Source of the DNA: Halobacteriales archaeon QS_9_68_42
GTDB taxonomy: Archaea > Halobacteriota > Halobacteria > Halobacteriales > Haloarculaceae
Direction: 5' to 3'
DNA length: 15,455 bases
NCBI GenBank assembly: GCA_003022905.1
Contig: PXSE01000133.1
Location: forward strand, 1 to 15,455
The notes beneath the pieces were generated by a model. The model had not been told where the DNA came from. It did no database searches and saw nothing but the letters and a program-made list of their open reading frames with translations. Position 1 is the stretch's first letter, and each line of letters begins with the position of its first letter. Position numbers and translations under genes: made by a program. This document shows positions 6,084 through 13,907 of the stretch, one piece after another.

Positions 6084-6094
6084 GTTATCAAAAG
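6084..6094 (-). promoter_or_regulatory. TATA-like box of the acyl-CoA ligase remnant
   Basis: The minus strand reads CTTTTGATAAC, centred 27 bases before the ATG at 6062. The promoter looks intact although the gene is cut short. Confidence 0.45.
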
Positions 6095-6185
6095 GCTTGG
6101 GCCTCGGGTCCGGCGGTCTTTCCATCCGGCGGCGCTCGGAGGCCAGGGCACCGCTTCCCGTTTCGATAGCCGCTACCCCGTGCCG

Positions 6186-6191
6186 TTTTTA
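6186..6191 (+). promoter_or_regulatory. TATA-like box of cofH
   Basis: TTTTTA lies about 25 bases before the cofH ATG at 6214, in the 151-base divergent gap shared with the ligase remnant. Confidence 0.5.
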
Positions 6192-6213
6192 CCCTCCGGC
6201 GGCAGGGTCAGGT

Positions 6214-7563
6214 ATGGATGCGTTCGAGGCGTCGGCGAACGTGCCGCGCGAGGGCTTTGAGTTCCAGCGCCGGCCGGAGACCGGCCAATCGTTCGAGAAC
6301 GCGCTGGCGAAGGCACGCGACGGCCGCCGCCTCGATGTCGACGACGCCGTCGAACTGCTGACGACCGGCAGCGACCGCGAGGGCATCGACACGGCGCGCA
6401 AGGAGCGCGTGCTAGAGGCCGCCGACCGCCGCCGCGCGGAGGTGGTCGGCGAGGAGGTCACCTTCGTCGCCAACCTCAACAATAACGTCACGACCGCCTG
6501 CAACACCGGCTGTCTGTTCTGCAACTTCAAGGACCGCTCCGAGAAGTTCCGGGCCGGCAACGGCGAGAGCCACGACGGATTCACCAGGACACCGGCCGAG
6601 TCCCGCGAACTCGTCGAGGACGCCGTCGAGCGCGGTATCTACGAGGTGTGTTCGGTCTCGGGGCTGCACCCGGCGCTGGCGCTGGACGACGAGCACCGGG
6701 AGGCACTGGAGTCGAGCGACCGTGAGGACCTCAACTACCGGCCGCCCGGCGCCTACGAGGTCGACCCCCACACCTACGTCGAGCAGATCGAGGCAATGGA
6801 CCGCGAGGGGGTCCACGTCCACTCGATGACGCCGGAGGAGGCCTACCACGCCCGCCGCGGCACCGACTGGAGTTACGAAGAGGTGTTCGGGCGACTCCGC
6901 GAGGCGGGCTTAGACTCGGTGCCGGGGACGGCCGCCGAGATACTCGTCGACGAGGTCAGGGAGGTCATCTGTCCCGCGAAGATCGGCGCCGACGAGTGGG
7001 TCGAGGCCATGGAGGCCGCCGCGGCGGTCGGACTCGACACCACCGCCACCATCATGTACGGTCACGTCGACAACGAGGCCCACCGGGCGCTGCACCTCGA
7101 CCGGATACGCGAGTTGCAGGACCGGACCGGCGCCATCACCGAGTTCGTCCCGCTCTCGTTCGTCCACCACGAGACGCCGCTGGCCGAGCGCGGCATGGTC
7201 GACGGCGGCGCCTCCGTCCACGAGGACGAACTGATGATCGCCGTCTCGCGGCTCTACCTCGACAACGTCGAGCACATCCAGGCCTCGTGGGTGAAGTACG
7301 GCGACGCCCAGGCGCTGAAGATGCTGTCCTGCGGTGCCGACGACTTCATGGGCACCATCCTCTCGGAGGAGATAACCAAGCGGGCCGGCGGCGACTACGG
7401 CGAGTTCCGCTCGTTCCGGGAGTACGCCGACATGATAGCCGCCATCGGCCGGGTACCGGTCGAGCGGTCGACCGACTACGAGAAGCGGCGGCGCGTCGAT
7501 CCCGACGCCGACGTCGTCGGGCCGGAACTCGGGCCGGAGGCCGACGGGACGCCGTTGCTGTAG
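6214..7563 (+). CDS. cofH: Fo synthase subunit 2, CofH (radical SAM)
   Basis: CofH joins tyrosine-derived 4-hydroxybenzyl to 5-amino-6-ribitylaminouracil, the first step of Fo, the chromophore of coenzyme F420. The product has 449 residues. The radical SAM cluster motif is C96-N-T-G-C100-L-F-C103, preceded by the characteristic N-L-N-N-N-V-T-T. Other family features are S-V-S-G-L-H-P near 148, P-G-T-A-A-E-I-L near 232, and F-V-P-L-S-F-V-H-H near 312. The length is longer than many CofH proteins owing to insertions after the cluster (around L-D-D-E-H-R and N-Y-R-P-P-G) that I take to be haloarchaeal. The frame is open upstream, but the ATG at 6214 is favoured by the TATA box 25 bases before it and by the low-quality sequence upstream. 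It faces cofG across 135 bases. CofG uses its product, so the partners are transcribed toward each other. Confidence 0.95.
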   Translation: MDAFEASANVPREGFEFQRRPETGQSFENALAKARDGRRLDVDDAVELLTTGSDREGIDTARKERVLEAADRRRAEVVGEEVTFVANLNNNVTTACNTGCLFCNFKDRSEKFRAGNGESHDGFTRTPAESRELVEDAVERGIYEVCSVSGLHPALALDDEHREALESSDREDLNYRPPGAYEVDPHTYVEQIEAMDREGVHVHSMTPEEAYHARRGTDWSYEEVFGRLREAGLDSVPGTAAEILVDEVREVICPAKIGADEWVEAMEAAAAVGLDTTATIMYGHVDNEAHRALHLDRIRELQDRTGAITEFVPLSFVHHETPLAERGMVDGGASVHEDELMIAVSRLYLDNVEHIQASWVKYGDAQALKMLSCGADDFMGTILSEEITKRAGGDYGEFRSFREYADMIAAIGRVPVERSTDYEKRRRVDPDADVVGPELGPEADGTPLL

Positions 7564-7576
7564 CGTCTCCCGGTAC

Positions 7577-7622
7577 CTCAGGTTTATATATCGAAACGAC
7601 GCCAGACGTCGCGTGACCTGAG
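7577..7622. terminator. Nested hairpin between convergent cofH and cofG, with a TATA-like box
   Basis: CTCAGGT (7577-7583) pairs with ACCTGAG (7616-7622). Inside, CGACG (7597-7601) pairs with CGTCG (7607-7611) around loop CCAGA. The left arm runs directly into TTTATATAT (7583-7591), a very good haloarchaeal TATA sequence. It may simply end both transcripts. A small RNA promoter is the other possibility. Neither is proven by the sequence. Confidence 0.4.
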
Positions 7623-7698
7623 AACGGCCGGCAGTCCGACGAGGCGGGAGTGCGGCACACGGGCTGCCGGGACGACGTGTCGCCTGTTCGCTACAACG

Positions 7699-8778
<1,080 letters not shown>

Positions 8779-8803
8779 GACCGAACCGAGTGGCGGCGAC
8801 GGG

Positions 8804-8809
8804 TTAAAT
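8804..8809 (-). promoter_or_regulatory. TATA-like box of cofG
   Basis: The minus strand reads ATTTAA 28 bases before the GTG at 8778. It gives cofG a promoter of its own inside the operon and decides between possible starts. Confidence 0.5.
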
Positions 8810-8842
8810 CGCTCGTCGTGGCCATCCCTTGCCGGGGGCGTC

Positions 8843-9442
8843 TCACCGCCCGACTGCCGCCCGGCCGTCGGTCGTCTCGAGTCCGAACCCGGCGTCGAGT
8901 AGCCACCGGCGGGCCCGGCCCTCGCCGTGCAGTAGCACCTCGACCAAGTCGCCGGCCTCGTCGACGTCGACGGCGAGCCGGAAGGAGTCGACCATTGCGA
9001 GGTCGGCGTCGACCGCCTCGGCCCGGCGGCGGTGGTCCCGCACGGAGACGCCGTGGTAGTCGAAGGTGAACCCGTCGTGGCGAACGACGGCGGCGTTGGT
9101 GCCGCCGCCGAGACCCGGCGCGAGGACGACGTCGCCGTCAGCCTCGAACAGTCGCTCCAGCGCCGCCGGCGTCGAAAGCGCGAGGTCGGCCATCACGACC
9201 GCCGCTGGAGGGTCGACGTGGGCATCGACCGCCTCGGTGAGCGGCCGCTCGTCGACCGTGACGGGGTACGGCACTTCGACCGCGGCCGTCGCCAGCACCG
9301 TCGGCTCTCGGCCGGTCGCCTCGAGCGCGTCACAGACGTCGAGAAGCATCGCGCGGGCGAAGGCGGCGCGTTCGTCCGGCCCGAGGACCGGGTCGAGCCG
9401 GGTCTTGGGCTCGTCGGCCGCGAACGGGACCAGGACGTCCAT
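8843..9442 (-). CDS. cofC: 2-phospho-L-lactate guanylyltransferase, CofC
   Basis: CofC activates 2-phospholactate with GTP to make the lactyl-diphosphoguanosine used by CofD to build F420-0. The 199-residue length fits. The N-terminus is [20 protein letters not shown], the nucleotide-binding start of the family, followed by [14 protein letters not shown]. Later blocks are V-V-M-A-D-L-A-L near 82 (carrying the metal-binding Asp), [12 protein letters not shown] near 106, and [10 protein letters not shown] near 153, where D-I-D or D-V-D is usual. The ATG abuts the stop codon of the upstream surface-protein gene with no gap, so translation is very likely coupled. The family was first studied in Methanocaldococcus. 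Confidence 0.93.
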   Translation of the reverse strand: MDVLVPFAADEPKTRLDPVLGPDERAAFARAMLLDVCDALEATGREPTVLATAAVEVPYPVTVDERPLTEAVDAHVDPPAAVVMADLALSTPAALERLFEADGDVVLAPGLGGGTNAAVVRHDGFTFDYHGVSVRDHRRRAEAVDADLAMVDSFRLAVDVDEAGDLVEVLLHGEGRARRWLLDAGFGLETTDGRAAVGR

Positions 9443-10201
9443 CTACCGGAGGCGGCTCGGGTCCTGCTTGCGGGCCTGGTAGGCGTAGTACCCGACGCCG
9501 AGGAGGAGCCCGATGACGACGGCCGCGCCGCCGTACAGCAGCAGCGTCTGGGTTCGCTGGCTGCTTTCGGCTTCGTCCTCGGCGCGGTTGGCCAGCTGGT
9601 TGGCGTTGTCGTAGTTGCCGGCGTTGTACGAGGAGATTGCGCTGTCGAGCGTCTCCCGGGACTGGTCGTCGCCCGATTCCTCGACGGTCGCCGTGGCCCG
9701 GTCGAGCGTCTCGCGGGTCGAGCGGCTCTCCTGGGTGTAGTAGTGGACCTCGTAGGCGTCGATGTCCTGCTGGGTGCCGCCCTCCCGGTTCAGCGTGAAC
9801 GAGGCGCCGGTGAACCGCTGTGGCGGGTCGTAGGTCGGCGTTTCGAAGCCCGGGGTCGTGCCGGTCACCCGCACCTCGATGCGGCTGACGCCGGTCTCGA
9901 TGTCGACGCTCTGCTGGAACTCCTGGCCGTCGAAGGAGTCCTGTGCGACCTGGTTGCCGGCCTGGTCGTACTGGGTGACCGTCCAGGTAACGCTCTCGAG
10001 GTTGGTCTCGCCGACCAGCGTCCACCGCTCGAAGTCGGTAAAGAGGTCGGTCAGCTCGTAAGTGGCCTCGTAATCGGTGCCGGCCTCGGACTCCTCGGCG
10101 ACGTCCTGGGGACTGCTGTCGACGGCGGCGGCGGGACCGGCGAGAACGGCGGCCGCCAGCAGTCCCACGACGAGGACCGAAATCAGGGCGTCAGACCTCA
10201 T
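9443..10201 (-). CDS. Secreted, C-terminally anchored surface protein of unknown function
   Basis: The 252-residue product has a signal peptide (hydrophobic 6-21, likely cleavage after A-G-P-A-A-A near 26), an external beta-rich domain about 43-140 with Thr/Val/Tyr strands (V-T-W-T-V-T-Q-Y, R-I-E-V-R-V-T-G-T-T), an acidic helical or coiled region about 160-215, and one membrane helix at about 219-241 followed by a short positive tail (Q-A-R-K-Q). It should therefore sit in the cytoplasmic membrane with its bulk outside. The ATG at 10199-10201 overlaps the cetZ stop by 11 bases; a GTG two codons upstream is also possible. Its stop abuts cofC. No family name is known to me. Tight coupling to cetZ suggests, but does not show, a role at the cell surface linked to the CetZ cytoskeleton. 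Confidence 0.85.
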   Translation of the reverse strand: MRSDALISVLVVGLLAAAVLAGPAAAVDSSPQDVAEESEAGTDYEATYELTDLFTDFERWTLVGETNLESVTWTVTQYDQAGNQVAQDSFDGQEFQQSVDIETGVSRIEVRVTGTTPGFETPTYDPPQRFTGASFTLNREGGTQQDIDAYEVHYYTQESRSTRETLDRATATVEESGDDQSRETLDSAISSYNAGNYDNANQLANRAEDEAESSQRTQTLLLYGGAAVVIGLLLGVGYYAYQARKQDPSRLR

Positions 10202-11360
10202 CGTCACCGTATTCGATGAGGTCGTCGAGGTCGTCCCGGCTGGAGGCCCGGAGCTGCTCGACGTTCTCCTCGGCCTCGATGGCCATCCGCTGCATCTCCC
10301 GGACCCGTGGGACGTCCGTCACGCCCGACAGCACGACGATTGCGGCGACCTTGTCCTCGTTGGGTAGCGGGTAGTCGCCGGCCCGGACCTCCATGCAGTC
10401 GGTTGTCTCCTCGAGCCACTTCCGCGCCTTGTCTATCCCCTTCCGGTTGAGCGCCTCCGGCGGACCCGAGACGAGAAGTAACGCCCGCTCGGTGCTGTCG
10501 ACCTCGCACTGGAGGGTGAGTTTGCCGAGCGTTGCCTTCCGTACCAGCGAGGTGATGCGGTTGGTGTCGTCGCCGGCCGAGGTGATGCCGTCGTTCCGGT
10601 TGTCGCCGCGGAGCCTGTCGAGCAGCCCCTGGTCGCGGGTCTCTATCTCCTCGCTGGCGTAGCCGATGGACGTGATGCCGTAGTCGCCGAGGGTGTTGAT
10701 TATCTCGGAGGCGTCGACGACGCTCTCGGCGACCTCGTCGCCCAGCGCCTCCACTTCGCCCGCCGAGAACAGGGCGCCGAACCGGGAGACGATCTCGGCG
10801 TTGATCTCCGTGTAGCCCTCTTGGAGGCTCTCGCCGCCGGTCTTGAACGCGTCGTTGTCGAACGTCAACAGGTTGTCCACCTCCTCGACGAAGTTCTGGA
10901 AGGACTTGGCGGCGTTGCGGTTGTAGATGCCGCCCTCGTCCTTCGCGGGGAGGATACCGAGACCGTACACCGGTTCGACGTAGAGCCGCTGGAGGTGTTC
11001 GGCCAGGAGCGGCGCACCCCCGCTGCCGGTTCCCCCCCCCAGGCCGGCCATGATGAGGAAGGCGTCGATCTCGCTCGTCGTCATCCGGTCGATGGCCGAC
11101 TGTATCTCCTCCATGTCCTCGCGGGTACACCGCTCGCCGAGTTCGGGTTCGGTGCCGGCGCCGTGGCCCTTCACCACCGACTGCCCGATGAGTACGCGGT
11201 GCTCCTCGGGGACGTAATCGAGGCCCATCAGGTCCGCCTTCGCCGTGTTCACCGCGACGGCGTGGCCGACGATACCCGTCCCACGGGTGGTGTCGTATTC
11301 CAGAAACCGGTCGAGAATCTTTCCCCCGGCCTGCCCGAAGCCTATCATTGCTAGTTTCAT
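10191..11360 (-). CDS. cetZ: CetZ-family tubulin-like GTPase
   Basis: CetZ proteins are archaeal relatives of tubulin and FtsZ that polymerise with GTP; in Haloferax CetZ1 controls rod shape and motility. The 389-residue product begins M-K-L-A-M-I-G-F-G-Q-A-G-G-K, the first GTP-contacting loop. The tubulin signature G-G-G-T-G-S-G is at 108-114. The T7 region, V-V-D-A-S-E-I-I-N-T-L (214-224), carries Glu219, which corresponds to the catalytic glutamate of Haloferax CetZ1. The C-terminal domain and an acidic tail (D-D-L-I-E-Y-G-D-D-E-V) follow. It lacks the N-x-D-F-A-D pattern of true FtsZ at T7, so CetZ is the better call; which CetZ subgroup is not clear. The ATG at 11358-11360 is the first good start. 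It is the first gene of the group that continues with the surface protein, cofC and cofG. Confidence 0.94.
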   Translation of the reverse strand: MKLAMIGFGQAGGKILDRFLEYDTTRGTGIVGHAVAVNTAKADLMGLDYVPEEHRVLIGQSVVKGHGAGTEPELGERCTREDMEEIQSAIDRMTTSEIDAFLIMAGLGGGTGSGGAPLLAEHLQRLYVEPVYGLGILPAKDEGGIYNRNAAKSFQNFVEEVDNLLTFDNDAFKTGGESLQEGYTEINAEIVSRFGALFSAGEVEALGDEVAESVVDASEIINTLGDYGITSIGYASEEIETRDQGLLDRLRGDNRNDGITSAGDDTNRITSLVRKATLGKLTLQCEVDSTERALLLVSGPPEALNRKGIDKARKWLEETTDCMEVRAGDYPLPNEDKVAAIVVLSGVTDVPRVREMQRMAIEAEENVEQLRASSRDDLDDLIEYGDDEV

Positions 11361-11392
11361 GGGCTTGTGTACGGTGGGTAGCCGTCCACCGG

Positions 11393-11407
11393 AAAGATAA
11401 GCTTTCG
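11393..11407 (-). promoter_or_regulatory. Promoter of the cetZ group
   Basis: The minus strand reads CGAAAGC followed by TTATCTTT, a good BRE plus TATA pair. It is centred about 37 bases before the cetZ ATG, which predicts a leader of about ten bases. Confidence 0.5.
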
Positions 11408-11415
11408 GCCATGGT

Positions 11416-11433
11416 CCGGCGCCGTGTCGCCGG
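11416..11433 (-). terminator. GC-rich hairpin after the epimerase-like gene
   Basis: CCGGCG (11416-11421) pairs with CGCCGG (11428-11433) around a six-base loop, 51 bases past the epimerase-like stop codon and just before the cetZ promoter. In GC-rich DNA a six-pair stem can arise by chance. Confidence 0.25.
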
Positions 11434-11484
11434 CGCGGCCGCTGGGGGCGAAACTCACAGACAGGACGGGGACGCGGGGCGCCG

Positions 11485-12507
11485 TCAGGCCTCGAGTTCG
11501 TCGGGGCTGACGCCGAGGTACTCCGGGACCGTCCGCAGGTCCGAGACCTCGAGGCCGAAGGCGTCGATGTCGTTGTCGTCGGTGGTGTTGTCGAACTGCA
11601 GCGAGCGGTACTGGTCCGAGCCCATCCGCGGGACGCCGGGCAGCGCGTCCAGCAGACTCCCGGGGACGTAATCGAGCGACGAGAGCCCGATTTTCGCCAA
11701 CGGCATCGGGATGGAGACGATATCGACGGGCTTGTTGTCGGCGGCGTGGGCCAGCTCCGCCACCTCCGCGAGCGTCAGCACCGTCGGGCCGCCGATTTCG
11801 TACACTTGGCCGACGTAGGGGTTCTCCGCCTCGTCGTTGCCGGCCGGCGTAATCGCGGGCGTCAACTCCTCGTCGAGTTCCGCCTCGACGGCCGTCCCCT
11901 CGTCGGGCGTCCGCCCCTCCAGGGCGTCGGCCAGCATCGGGACCAGGTCGCCGACCCAGACCGGCTGGAACCGCGTCCTGCCGCCGCCCGGCAACGGCGT
12001 GAGGTAGGGCGGCGCCAGCCGCTTGGTGTAGGGGATGAACTCGCCGCCGTCGCCGAACACGACTGACGGCCGGAACACTGTCCACTCGAGAGCCGAGTCC
12101 CTGACGACCGACTCGGCCAGCCCCTTCGAGCGGATGTAGGCAGTGTCGCCCTCGGGGTCCGCTCCCAGCGCGCTCATCTGAAGAATGCGGTCGACGCCGT
12201 GGGCCTCGGCCGCCCGGACGACGTTCTCGGTGCCGTCGCGGTGGACCGTGAAGTGAGCCTCGTCGCCGCCCGCCGGCCGGAACAGCGGCGACAGCGCCAC
12301 GAGGTTGACGACGGCGTCCTGGCCCTCGAAATCGGCTTCGATGGAGTCGTAGGCGGTCACGTCGCCGATCGCCTCCTCGACGCCGGCCGGCAGGTCCGCG
12401 TTGCCCGGCGACCGCGAGAGCGCGGTCACCTCGTGGCCGCGGCCGTCGAGTTCCTCACAGAGCGACTCGCCGATGAATCCAGTTCCGCCGACGACAAGAA
12501 TGCGCAT
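11485..12507 (-). CDS. NAD(P)-binding epimerase-like protein (atypical SDR, NDUFA9-like)
   Basis: The 340-residue protein starts M-R-I-L-V-V-G-G-T-G-F-I-G, the nucleotide-binding G-G-T-G-F-I-G loop at 7-13. The S-A-L-G-A segment at 112-116 and Y124-I-R-S-K128 give the Y-x-x-x-K catalytic pair. F-R-P-S-V-V-F-G-D near 145 and Y-E-I-G-G-P near 243 are typical of the atypical SDR group that includes mitochondrial complex I subunit NDUFA9. Its substrate is unknown; a role tied to quinones or membrane lipids is only a family-based guess. The ATG at 12505-12507 is preceded by ATTTAA 28 bases upstream (leaderless). The same frame runs open into the broken rnhB upstream, but the TATA box argues for a separate start. 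Confidence 0.9.
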   Translation of the reverse strand: MRILVVGGTGFIGESLCEELDGRGHEVTALSRSPGNADLPAGVEEAIGDVTAYDSIEADFEGQDAVVNLVALSPLFRPAGGDEAHFTVHRDGTENVVRAAEAHGVDRILQMSALGADPEGDTAYIRSKGLAESVVRDSALEWTVFRPSVVFGDGGEFIPYTKRLAPPYLTPLPGGGRTRFQPVWVGDLVPMLADALEGRTPDEGTAVEAELDEELTPAITPAGNDEAENPYVGQVYEIGGPTVLTLAEVAELAHAADNKPVDIVSIPMPLAKIGLSSLDYVPGSLLDALPGVPRMGSDQYRSLQFDNTTDDNDIDAFGLEVSDLRTVPEYLGVSPDELEA

Positions 12508-12532
12508 ATAAAGCGCTACTCGTGGCGCCGAC

Positions 12533-12538
12533 TTAAAT
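12533..12538 (-). promoter_or_regulatory. TATA-like box of the epimerase-like gene
   Basis: The minus strand reads ATTTAA 28 bases before the ATG at 12507. It shows that the gene has its own leaderless promoter and is not merely the end of the open frame coming from rnhB. Confidence 0.5.
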
Positions 12539-12571
12539 GGACGTGAACGGCGCCGGCGGGCCGGGCCGTGG

Positions 12572-13044
12572 TCAGAACTCCTCGAGAGCGGACTGTTCGT
12601 GAGCGGCCAGCAGGTCATCGCAGGTCGACCACGAGGCCCGGGCGCAGTCCGGCAGGCCGCCGGTCGACTCGACGTGCTCGCGGAGGAACTGCCGGGTGGT
12701 CGGGTCGCTCGGGTAGCGGCGAACCGGTCGGCGTCGACGTCGCCGGCGTCACAGAGGCCGTCGTCGCCGTCGCGGGCGACCGCCGAGAGCGCCTCTGCGT
12801 AGCCCGCGACCGTCAGGTCGTTCACGTTGCCGGCGTCGATGCGGGCCGGCGGCACCTCCGCGACAGCGACCTCGACCCGATCGTCGGCCCGTAGTCCGTC
12901 GGCCAGTCGCTCACGGCGCTCGTCGGCGAGGCGCTTGGAGTCGTCGATGCCGTCGGGCACCGCCGCCCGGGGGGCACGCACGGCTGTGACGAACATCGAC
13001 CCCAGGACGGGCCCCTTGCCGGCCTCGTCAACACCGAACTCCAT
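12572..13044 (-). pseudogene. rnhB: Ribonuclease HII with out-of-frame internal deletion
   Basis: RNase HII removes the RNA strand of RNA-DNA hybrids and single ribonucleotides from DNA. From the ATG at 13044 the first 109 codons are normal: V-D6-E7-A-G-K-G with the catalytic D-E pair, D-D-S-K-R-L at 34-39, N-V-N-D-L-T near 73, and C-D99-A-G-D-V holding the next catalytic Asp. At about 12716-12720 the frame changes. The family C-terminus (Y-P-S-D-P-T-T-R-Q-F-L-R-E-H and S-W-S-T-C-D-D-L-L) is present in another frame down to the TGA at 12572-12574. Roughly 65-70 codons are missing, including the fourth metal-binding Asp and the A-S-x-x-A-K segment. The total of 157 codons compares with about 215 expected. 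The enzyme should be dead unless the gap is an assembly error. Confidence 0.88.
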
Positions 13045-13215
13045 GCCCGTCGGGTCCGGCCTGCGCCTCGAAAAGGTTCCGCTCGCGGCTACTCGTCGTG
13101 TTTACTCGAGCGACGGCCGGCCGATCAGCCACTCTCGGGCGGGAAAATCGAACGGGGACGTTCGTACGCTGGTGACCCCCGGGAGACGCTGAATCCGCCC
13201 GGATAAACCGCGAAG

Positions 13216-13773
13216 CTACTGCAGCGACGACAGCGCGGTCCGGAAGTTCTCGTCGTCGAACTGCTCGGCGAGGTCGGCCGTCTCCTCGCGGAGCTTCTCG
13301 ATTTCCGCCAGCAGGTACTGGTACTGTGGGTCCTCGGCCAGCTCCTTCCGGGAGTACTCGCTCTCGAGGGCGATCTGTTTGGAGATGGCCGCGAACAGTT
13401 TGCGGACGTTCTCGTCGTAGACGCGCCGGTGCAGCAGGTGGTCGACGAGCTCGAACAGTTCGTCCTCGCGGACGGGTTTCGTGACGTAGGCGTCGAAGCC
13501 CATCTCGACGACGTCGACGTTCGGGTCAACGGCGGTGACCATCGCAACCTGACAGTCGGCTCCGCGGTCCCGCAGCATCGAGAGGACCGCCTTGCCGTTC
13601 ATCCCCGGCAGTTCGCGGTCCAGGAGTACCACCTCGACGTCTTCGTCGAACTCCTCGAGCGCTCCGGGTCCGTCGTTGGCGACCCGGACTGGGTAGCGCT
13701 CGGACAGCCAGCCGCTGTACAGGTCCGCGAGTTCGGTCTCGTCCTCGACGACGAGGATGACGTCGTTGCTCAT
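13216..13773 (-). CDS. Response regulator with HalX domain
   Basis: The 185-residue product has an N-terminal receiver domain: acidic pair E10-D11, phosphorylation site Asp52 in V-V-L-L-D-R-E-L-P-G, Thr80 in A-M-V-T-A, and Lys99 in Y-V-T-K-P-V. Residues of about 110-185 form the HalX domain (R-R-V-Y-D-E-N-V-R-K-L-F near 120, then a charged coiled segment and D-D-E-N-F-R). HalX-receiver proteins occur mainly in haloarchaea and probably sense or relay signals from histidine kinases; no DNA-binding domain is visible. The ATG at 13771-13773 is chosen because the domain begins right after it (M-S-N-D-V-I-L-V-V-E-D-E). The in-frame extension upstream is Arg-rich and crosses the promoter. No partner kinase lies in the window. 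Confidence 0.93.
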   Translation of the reverse strand: MSNDVILVVEDETELADLYSGWLSERYPVRVANDGPGALEEFDEDVEVVLLDRELPGMNGKAVLSMLRDRGADCQVAMVTAVDPNVDVVEMGFDAYVTKPVREDELFELVDHLLHRRVYDENVRKLFAAISKQIALESEYSRKELAEDPQYQYLLAEIEKLREETADLAEQFDDENFRTALSSLQ

Positions 13774-13810
13774 TCCTGGGGCTGCTCGTCGGGGCATAGG
13801 AACGACGACG

Positions 13811-13820
13811 ATAATAAACC
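13811..13820 (-). promoter_or_regulatory. TATA-like box of the HalX regulator gene
   Basis: The minus strand reads GGTTTATTAT, centred about 42 bases before the ATG at 13773, which predicts a leader of around 15 bases. Confidence 0.45.
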
Positions 13821-13864
13821 CCCGGTCGGGTTGACATCTGAGGCGGCGATACGTCCCGTCCGAG

Positions 13865-13897
13865 GAGCGAGCGCCGGGGATTCGGCGGCGCTCGCTC
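13865..13897 (-). terminator. Perfect 11-pair hairpin after pus10
   Basis: GAGCGAGCGCC (13865-13875) and GGCGCTCGCTC (13887-13897) pair perfectly around an 11-base loop, ten bases past the pus10 stop codon. No U-run follows, so it may protect or shape the 3' end of the transcript rather than act as a classic terminator. Confidence 0.45.
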
Positions 13898-13907
13898 ACC
13901 CAGGGTG

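Noticed and set aside
6996..7616. A 206-codon frame overlapping the end of cofH on the same strand
   Set aside because: It is an out-of-frame Arg/His-rich reading of cofH; the cofH frame carries the family motifs to its end.
10191..11360. True cell-division FtsZ
   Set aside because: The T7 region reads D-A-S-E and not N-x-D-F-A-D, and the overall sequence fits CetZ.
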